Below, in pieces: positions 14,201 through 23,897 of a stretch of DNA of 64,000 bases; positions within the stretch are counted from its first letter, which is position 1; the number at the start of each line of letters is the position of its first letter. The notes beneath the pieces were generated by a model. The model did not search any database and was not told the origin of the DNA. It saw only the letters and a list, made by a program, of their open reading frames with translations. Source of the stretch: Lagopus muta (Eukaryota; Chordata; Aves; Galliformes; Phasianidae); contig NC_064440.1 in assembly GCF_023343835.1 (NCBI RefSeq), positions 35,843,537-35,907,536 on the forward strand, given 5' to 3'. Position numbers and translations under genes: made by a program.

Positions 14201-17200
14201 GAGACAAATAATGTACAGCCCGGAGACTCAGGAAATGCTGTTTCCACTGCCTCAGGATTTGTTTGGAAAAACAATCCAGATGTGGAAACACTTGGCATAA
14301 TTTAAATGAGACAAAAGATTCTTTTGAAGAAAAAAAATTAGCAGTAATAATAGAGTGGAACTTACTTGCTCAGGCAGACAGGTATATTGGCAAAAGGGAT
14401 GGGGGGAAGGATGTACACTCTCCTGACAAAAATGCAATCACTCATGCAACATCACTGCAAAGCACTCATAGCCCCAGCCCAGAACACTGACAGAGCAGCA
14501 AGCACTAATTACATCAAGTAGCTAATTAAGCTTATTATTATCTAAGATAAGGTGTTTTCTTCGCGTTTCTGTTTTGGAAGCAGCAAACTCTTTACCTTCT
14601 CCACATCCTCTGCCTCACTTGCTGTGTATTGCAGAATTTCACTGTTCTCACTGCAATGGAAAAAAAAATAGAAAGAAGTTGAGCTCACAGGACACAACTG
14701 CTTTTCACATCTTCTCACCTCTACATCAAAATGAAGCAGAAATTACATTCAAAAGCACAAAAACAGAACCAAAAGCTTTTTTTATTTTTTCCAAAGCCTG
14801 CAATAGATCTGTTGGATCTGTGAGTTGTTTCTTTCCTGACATAAAACTGTACAAACGACCTGTAGAAAGTCTACAGTTTTAGTTCAATAAGAAAAATAGA
14901 AATATCCCACCTACCAATCTGTTTCCATTTCACTGATGTTACCATCGGCACAATTGCCCAATCTACTTGACAACATAAAACTGTTCAACCCAAAGCTTCA
15001 GCAGACCTTCCATTTTTATGTGCACATGAACACTTGTGGGTAAGTCTTAAGAAAATAATACATTCATTCGTCATTATTACTAAGTCAGAGCTAAATGAAC
15101 CAATGCAACAGAGGCAGTGTGATCTATGTGTAGAACAAAGAACATAAGGCAGGCAACATGCTGTTTTCTTAATTGTACAGCATAGAAAAGTCACTTCTAA
15201 GTTTAATCAGAATCGAGGCTGGCAGTGTAAACAGTGCTGCTGGAGGCAGGACTGCTAACAAAATAAAAAGTTGCAGCAGTTCAAGCTGGTTCCTCATCTG
15301 CATCTTTCAGCCAGAGCAGCCCTGGCTAACAAAAACCAGTTTCCTTACGAGGCGTCCTTTATTCACATGAAGCCCCAAACTTTTACACTGTCAGCCATTC
15401 AATTGGTGCTCCCAATAGTGGACTGTTTGAAGAGGGCTTTTTTTCCAGCTTGGGGGGAAAAAAAGCAGAAACCTCACAGAACTCCTCAGTCACAAAAAGA
15501 ACACGGGTGGTTTGCTTTCAAGGGAGCCGCTGTAGGATGTGAACACACACCTTCAGTTTCAACTGTCACAAATTAGAAGGTAAGCCAGGCCTCAGCCTTA
15601 CACTGGCAGCTGCATTAGCAATGCAGATCAAATCACTTGATACTCTGCATGTTATCAGGGCTTTCATTATGTGAAAACAGCTGCTCAGTGGAAGCGCTAT
15701 TGGATATGAAAGATAGCATCAGTGATCTGAGACCACTGGACCAGAAAATCAATCAAAAGACAAAAGCTGTCTGTTCGTAGTCACCAAGAACCTGCCTCAT
15801 AGCAGCCAGCTCACAAATGCATTAAAAAGATTATATATATGTAGATAGATGGACACAGATACATATAAGGACATTCTCAGGCATATCAGACTAGAAAGGA
15901 AGCACAAATTTTATGATCACCAAATATTCACTCTAAGACTGAAGTACCAGGAAATCCAGTGTTAGTTTGTTACAGTCTGTAACAGCCAGGCATGCTCAGC
16001 ATTTGGTGCAGCACTGAGCAAGTCAGCAAGCAAACAGTTAAAGGCAGTTGAAGGCGGTGTGCATCTATGCAACATGCAAGTCATCAGCGAGGTCCAGAGA
16101 TAGGCACAGCTGAAGTTTCACATGTGCAGATCTCCTCCCACCAAGGGAACGGAGACATCTCCCTTCAGGCCTGAGCACGCAGATCGATGTGACAAGCCAT
16201 TGTGAGCCTGGGCACTGATGAGGATGCCAAGTAGAAGGTGTTTGCTTAACAAGTGTACTGACCACATCCAGACAAAGGGGAAAGAGTTGAAATCACAGCA
16301 GGACCAGTTAGGCTAGGTTTAGCCTCGCTGAACGACGCAGTGTTTTTCTGAGGCTAGATTTGATCCAAAGAATAAGCAGCATTTTCCTCCTTGCAAGTAA
16401 ATTCAAACCTACTCTGCCCTCGGGGGGATGACAGTCCCATCATTGCCCACCCTTCCTCCCTGCCACTTTCTTCTGGCAGCTGTTAATCTGTGTAGGTTAG
16501 AGGCAGCTAACCATATACTGCACCAACAGCTTCTGTCCCTGTATGAATGACAAGCTCAACATTAAGTTATCCACTTCAATTGCACAATTGTACTGATTTA
16601 CCATGGAGCTGAAGCGAGAAAGCAACAAGGAAGCAAGCAAGCAACAATATTCCTGAAGATCTTCTATGACTTAAATAAATGAAACTCAACAGTCAATTTC
16701 ATGAACAAAACAAGTCTTGCATGAGTAGACAGTTTTGATGTAAAGCAGACCTGACTCTGTAACCTTTAACAGCTTTTTTTCCTGAAAGTAACCTGCTCAG
16801 AATAGCAAGACTGCTCACACTCGCATGTTTTTATATTTGTAAGGCAATTTTTGATAGAGCTATTTCTTAAGAATGGGGACAGCTGACAATTATTACAGTC
16901 TCAAGTTCACAGTTCACACATTCTCACTTCCCAGCCAGAGAAAGCTGGGAAGTTCAAAGACAAGCACTTCAGCCTGTAAAGGCAGGTAGCAGTGCACTCT
17001 TTTAACAGTATCAACAAAATCCACTGAATCCTCTCCTGGCTGCAATGTGTCTGCCTCACAAGGCAAAGAAACTGAACTAGAAACGGGAAAGAGAAGCCCT
17101 TATCTCTCTCCTTCTGTACCACCATCAAGAAATTAGCCAAAGCTATGACAACTGAGAAGAGTTGTTAGGGGAGGTAACATCCCAAGTGTGGCACACAACA

Positions 17201-20200
17201 GATCCAGGCTCAGCTCCACTAACAATATCCAATGAATTTACTACTGTACAACATTCCTCCCACCTGCTCCTAAAAACATTTCACTTTCAGTACTCCAACA
17301 CTGCAGTGGTGACATCAAGCTTCTAAGATGCAGGAAATAACTATGCACAAGTATACACAGACAGCATACCACGGATACAGCACCATATAAATAGGGCATC
17401 ACATTGTAGCACATAGCAGAAAAAGGATTATCTCACATTATGTGGTTTTATTTGCTTCTATTTGCAGAGATTTTAGGATCATGACACATTTTTTTACTCA
17501 AAGACTCAGTGGACAGAGCAGTTTGGTTTGCTAACCTCATTTCTGGTAAGAAGGTTTTCTTATAAGCATCCTCAATGTTCTGGAGATACGAAGCAGGCAC
17601 CTTTTTCTCATAAGGCTAAAAATAGACAGAAAACAGAAGAATAACATTACAAAGTGTATTTTCTTTTCCCCATCAGCACAGGAGCCTAAGCACAAGTTGG
17701 TCCTACACCATCTATCAAGAGTTCACTCTTGTATTAGCAGCTATCAGTGAACCATACTTGAGTTTCAAGAGTTAGGTCATCCAGAGCATTTAGAGTTTCT
17801 TAAACATCAAGAGTACCCCAAGGAATGAGTCACAGAATGTAGTAATCACTGCTTTACACCCGCCATCTCCATGGTTTTAATCATTAGACATGAGCAAGAT
17901 TCTTCTGATCTGGTAGTGAATCTGGTAAATAAAGGAAAAGACAGGCTCAACAGAATGATGTAAGAGCAAAACAAAAAGCTTTCTTACAATTTATTGCAGT
18001 TTTTGGGAATTCTCATTTTTCCAGAGTTTGCATGAACCAAACAACAGTCTCAAAACTTAAATTTCATCAGTCCTTGGAAAGTTATCTATTTGCATAATCC
18101 AGGAAATTATATATTATCACCTAAAAGAAAGGAGAGGATCATCCCAGTCTGCCTTTCCAGCTAGAGGGCCAACGTTAACCCATTTCTCTAGTTTCAGACA
18201 GTTGCATGGACAACCATTTTCTTCTCTATCTTCTTTTGGGATTTAAAGGATATCCTACCAGCTGTTAGACAGTTCACCACAAGCCTCATCTCCTACACAT
18301 CTTACCTTAATGTCACTTTTGCAAAATAACCGGAATTTCTTTCATTTAGCATGTCTTCCTTCAGTTCAATCCTAAAATCAAGACACGATTCCTGCCACTA
18401 TTCAAATAGGAAACACACCTCCAAGATGCCCACCGCATTGGAAGGTGCTGCATCTCTGCCAGCCGGCCACACTGGAAGGCTTCTCTTCTTTCAGAGCTCT
18501 GCAATAACTGTACTCAATACCAACCACAAACACTCCATCCACCAGGAACCCAAAGTTCTATCCCCAAACAAGCCCCACAATGCCCAGCAGGTGCCACTGC
18601 CCTAGGGAAGCTCTGTTACACCAGCAATTCGTGCCAGAACGTCTCAAAAGTGTCACTGACCTTTTTGCTCATAGGGGCAAAGAACGGGCAGGTTCCCACA
18701 ATACATTAAGTTTCTATTCCTGTAACTGAAGTTGCTAAAACAAAGAAATCCATAGTTCTCCCACACAAGAGTGCCTTGTTCGTTAAAGAGTAGAGGCGCG
18801 TTTAGTCAGCATCCAAACTGCTGGAGGGCAGGAAAGGAGCCACTTGAGCAGCAGGCAAAGCCATTGAGGCTACACAGACCACAAAGCAGCAAGGGCAGCC
18901 TTCCACTTCACAGCTCTGAAGTCACTTCCCTTTGGCAACGATCAGCATCCCTCTTAAATGGGCAAAAACAAAACGCTACTGACTTAAACCCAGCACACCA
19001 ACACACACTTGCTTCAAGAAGCAGACATTACCAAGCATTTAAGGGACCTGAGAATGGTTTTTGTAATAAAGCTTTCCTTTAATATATCAGGCTTTCCACA
19101 GTTAAATACCTTACCTGAATACAATTTCCTACAGCCTTTGAATAAGGTATAAGGTAAACATCATTAAACCCTCAGAACGGATCTGAGAACAGTTACAAGC
19201 ATGCGTCCAAACACCACAGGAGGTTAAGGAAAAAATCCAAACCAAACATCATATTTAATCATTACACAAAAACCTCCTACCATTTTTCTGATAAAAAATA
19301 ATTTCAATAACCCAGTAACGTAATATGGCGATAATAAATTTTAAGAGGTAATGCTATAGAACTGAAGTTACTTTTATTTTCAACAGCAGTAGCTATCCCA
19401 TGCCATGAATTTAAAAAGCAGCTTGAAAGATGCTTGATGATGGGAGTCACAACAGTTCCAGAGGATTTGGAAAATAAACTGTCAAAGATCAACAATACAT
19501 AAAGTCACCTATCAAACCTCAGCTCACATGGAAGTTGCACTGGTGACAAGAATCAGCTGTACTCCTTCACAGGTACAAGACTGGCCAGAAAGCTCAATGG
19601 TTTTTCTATCTCACGAAAGATCTATAAAAGCTAGCTTAAAGTTTTGTTGTATTAACATCACAGAATCACAGAATCACCCGGGTTGGAAGGGACCTCAAGG
19701 ATCATGTAGTTCCAACCCCCCTGCCTAGCAGGGCCACCAAACATCCACATTCAGATCACGTTGCCCAGGACCCCGTCCAACCTGGCCTTAAACACGTCCA
19801 AGGACGGGGCATCCACAACCTCCCTGGGCAGCCCGTTCCAGGGCCTAACCACTCTCCTTGTAAAGAACTTCCCCCTAACATCCAACCTAAATCTTCCCTC
19901 CTTCAACTTAAAACCATTTCCCCTAGTCCTGCTGTTGTCAGCCCTTTTGAAGAGTTTACTCCCCTCCTGGGTGTAGGTTCCCTTTAGGTATTGATAGGCT
20001 GCAATGAGGTCACCCCGCAGCCTTCTCTTCTCCAGGCTGAACAAGCCCAACTCCCTCAGCCTGTCCTCATAGGGGAGGTGCTCCAGCCCCCTGATCATCT
20101 TAGTCGCCCTCCTCTGGACCCTTTCCAAAATCTCAATGTCTTTCTTGTACTGAGGGCTCCACACCTGGACACAGTACTCCAGATGGGGCCTCACAAGAGC

Positions 20201-23200
20201 CGAGTAGAGAGGGACAATCACCTCCCTGTCCCTGCTGGCCACCCCTCTCCTGATGGAGCCCAGGATCCCATTTGCCTTTTGAGCTGCCAGAGCGCACTGC
20301 TGGCTCATGTTCAGTCTCTCGTCCATCAGGACCCCCAGGTCCTTCTCTGCCGAGCTGCTCTCCAGGCCCACTCCTCCCAGCCTGTACAGGTGCCTGGGGT
20401 TCTTCCGGCCCAAATGCAAAACCTTGCACTTTGCCGTGTTGAACCTCATCAGGTTCACCCGAGCCCAGCCCTCCAGCCTGTCGAGGTCCCTCTGAATGGC
20501 ATCCCTTCCTTCCACCGTATCAACCGCACCACTCAGCTTGGTGTCGTCAGCAAACTTGCTGAGGGTGCACTCAATTCCCTCATCGATGTCATTAATGAAG
20601 ATGTTAAAGAGCACCGGTCCCAAGACAGACCCTTGGGGGACACCACTTGTTACCGGCCTCCACCTGGACATAGAGCCATTGACCACCACCCTCTGTCTGC
20701 GGCCTTTCAACCAATTGCTTATCCATCGGGTCGTCCACCCATCAAATCCACTTCCCTCCAATTTGGAGATGAGGATGTGGTGGGGGACCATGTCAAAGGC
20801 CTTGCTCAGGTCCAGGTAAATGACATCAGTCGCCTTCCCTTCGTCCACCAATGCCGTCACTCCATCATAGAAGGCCACAAGATTAGTTAGGCATGACCTT
20901 CCTTTGGTGAAGCCGTGCTGGCTGTCTCGGATCACATGCTCATTCTTTATGTGACCGAGCATGTTGTCCAGGAGGATCTGTTCCATGATCTTCCCAGGCA
21001 CGGAGGTGAGACTCACCGGCCTGTAGTTCCCCGGGTCCTCCCTGCTCCCCTTCTTGTATATGGGAGTGACGTGACCCTTCCTCCAGTCGTCCGGGACCTC
21101 ACCTGACAGCCACGACTTCTCAAATATGATGGAGAGCGGCTCGGCAACCACCTCGGCCAGCTCCTTCAGGACCCTGGGATGCACGCCATCCGGCCCCATA
21201 GACTTGTATTCATTCAGTCTAAGGAGGCACTCTCGGACTTGCTCTGCCCTTACAGTGGGGAGGGATTTACCTCCTTGGTCCCCACATAGAGGTTTGGGGA
21301 TGCAGGGCTCAGGGACGTGAAAAACATCAAAGCACCAAGCTTTCATAACTGCCCTCGTTTCAGGAAACTAACTGAATTTGCAGGTCATCCCTACTTGAAT
21401 TGACAAGCAATTAGCTTCGACACAGGTCTGAAAGAGCAGTCACCTGGGGAAGCTGGAGAAGGGGCTTCTGGCACTCAGGAAGCACAGATCCCAGAGCAAG
21501 GAGCACACTACCTGAGTGCAGCTCCCGAAACTGCAGCCAGGAAGACTAACTTTTAGGAGCCTGAATTACCTCTCCTTTCTCTTGAAGCCTCTTCTGCACA
21601 TCTGGGACAGGTACATCCAAATAAATGACCAAGTGAGGTGGCAGGAATTCACAAACGCTGATATCTTTTATCTCCTTGTAGTGATCAACACCTGCATTAA
21701 AAAGCAAAGAAAACACAAAAACTAAAGCCAGCAGAACTTAATCCAAACGAGGAACAAGTGCAAAGGAACAGCATGAGAATTATATCTCATCATTTCTTGA
21801 GTGTTTTTCTTGTGTTTGCTAAACACATTCTATTTCCAAATAAATCGTACCCCCTACTATTTTATTTGAAGTTTCCTCTTCATGGTAGATAACCAAGCTT
21901 AAGGCTAGGCTTTTCCACAAAGAGGATTCAGGACAACCAGATTCTTCTACCACATCAACATCTTAAAGCATTCTTTGGGTAATGGTTTGGTGATTAGGAA
22001 CCTGTCAGGGGAAGCATTTAATTCAATATTTAGGTGGCATTAATAGCACAAATTCCATTTAATCTAGCTGAAGTCTGAGCTTCTCTCCACAAAGCTCATT
22101 GGCTCAGCTAAAAACATCACCAGGCATTCCAACACAAAGAGCCTGTGAAAAAATTTAAAGCCTACCATTCCCATCATCACAGTAAAAAGCTGTCAATAAC
22201 ATTAAGGATTTTGGTGCAATTGGGTATTTGTTGATTAATGTTAAATTGTGGATTACTGGGCTTTGCTTGCAAATTAATAGGACAAAGTTCATTATAACCA
22301 CCCTCAAACTCATTCAGCAAAAAGCTGCAATTTACAGCATGTGTTTAAAAAACAAAACAAAACAAAAAAACAACATATCCTAAATCTAAGCCAAAATGGA
22401 CAAGAAAAGGGAAACAAGGGAATGAGTACCTCTACCTCAGGAAAATGCCAGATTTGCTATGAAATGGCAGAAATAAGAGCTTCAATTGCATTTTACTTGG
22501 GGATCAGATGAAGATTCACCTCTATCAGTATTTTCTACACTTCAGACTTGCATGTATTTGCCCAAGTTCAGCATCCATAACTGAGAGCTGCAGAATGGTT
22601 GTGGTTGGAAGGAATATCTGCAGATCAGCTGGCTCATTCACTCTACTCAGAGCAGGACCAATGAGAGCAGGTGGCTCTCGACTGTGTCCAGTTTGATTCT
22701 GAGCATCTCCAAGCATGGAGCTGCCATAGCCTTCCTGCACAATCTGCTCCAGGATTTGACCACCTTCACAACAGAAAAGGTTTCTATGGACGTTTAACTT
22801 GAACTTTTTGTAACCCATTTGTGCTGCTTGCCTTTTGTTCTCTTGCTAAATACCACTGAGGAAAGCCTGGTTCCATCTCTGTGCTCCTCCCTCATCAGGT
22901 ATTTACACTCATCCCCTCAGAGCCTTCTCCAGGCAAAAATGAAAACATCCCAGCTCTCAGCCTTTCCTTCTGTCAGACACTCTAGGCTCCTGAGGACCTT
23001 CTTCATGGCCTTTTTCTGGACTCACTCCAGCAATTCCACGTCTGTCTTCAACTGAGAGCTTAGAATTGGTCACAAAACTCCAGATGCGGTCATCACTGCC
23101 TGTGAGCAGCTGACAGCACTCTTCATGCAGCACCCAGGCTGTTGGTAGCCTTTTGTTCCACAAAGGCACACTGTTTGCTCATGCTGCTGTGCATCAAAAG

Positions 23201-23850
23201 CTTCAGGTTTCCACAAAACTACATCACAGACATTTGGCTCCAGTCAAGACAAACAACATCCAGCACTCCTCTCTCATCCACTGAGCTAGCTTGCCGCATG
23301 GAGCTGACTATTAGGTGATTAAGCACAATTTCTCCTTCATAAAACTGTAACAACTATTTGCAATCACCTTTACATCCTTAATATGTTAAAAATGGCTTCC
23401 AGGAGGAACAGCTCCTTGTTAAAATCTTGCACTCTCCTCCTTACACTTTGTGCAGGCAAGAAAGCATTTGCACACTTCAAAATTCAAAAGGTAACTGGCA
23501 ATCTAAGGCAAGCAGGCCAAATCCCAACAGTCCATGATTTACCTCCCATCTAATGCTGCAAGATTAAGGTCTGCCTGAAGGATAGAAAAATTCATAGGAA
23601 AAATATCAGACAAAATCTCACATAGAAAACTCATCCTCATAAGCATGCTCACATGCTTACTAAGGGAGGCTCTCTCTAGCTGATGAGATACAAGTAAGCA
23701 ATACTCAGAAAATACAAGCAGAACTGAGGCCTGGAATAAAGATTAGGAAGTCCCACAGATTGAGACTGGTCTTCAATGAAAGAAAGACCAAGGTGCCAAA
23801 CACCTCATGAACAAAAGCAAATATTTAAAGTAGCCAGTCTTTCCAGCAGG

Positions 23851-23897
<47 letters not shown>

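Larger units (their letters stand above)
8204..14595. other. NDUFA10 intron 7
   Basis: No exon recognised in this 6.4-kb intron. It holds an ATTA-rich stretch at about 9980-10330 (see findings), an LTR-like repeat at 12690-13110, a CR1 internal fragment at 13215-13568 and a small tandem repeat at 14020-14066. The remaining sequence is AT-rich with no feature I can name. Confidence 0.6.
17616..21569. other. NDUFA10 intron 5
   Basis: The right half is a CR1 element in the same orientation as the gene (19658-21340). The left half (17616-19657) shows nothing I can identify. Confidence 0.6.

Noticed and set aside
19991-20890. 299-residue plus-strand open frame
   Set aside because: It is the antisense of the CR1 reverse transcriptase frame and has no recognisable domain.
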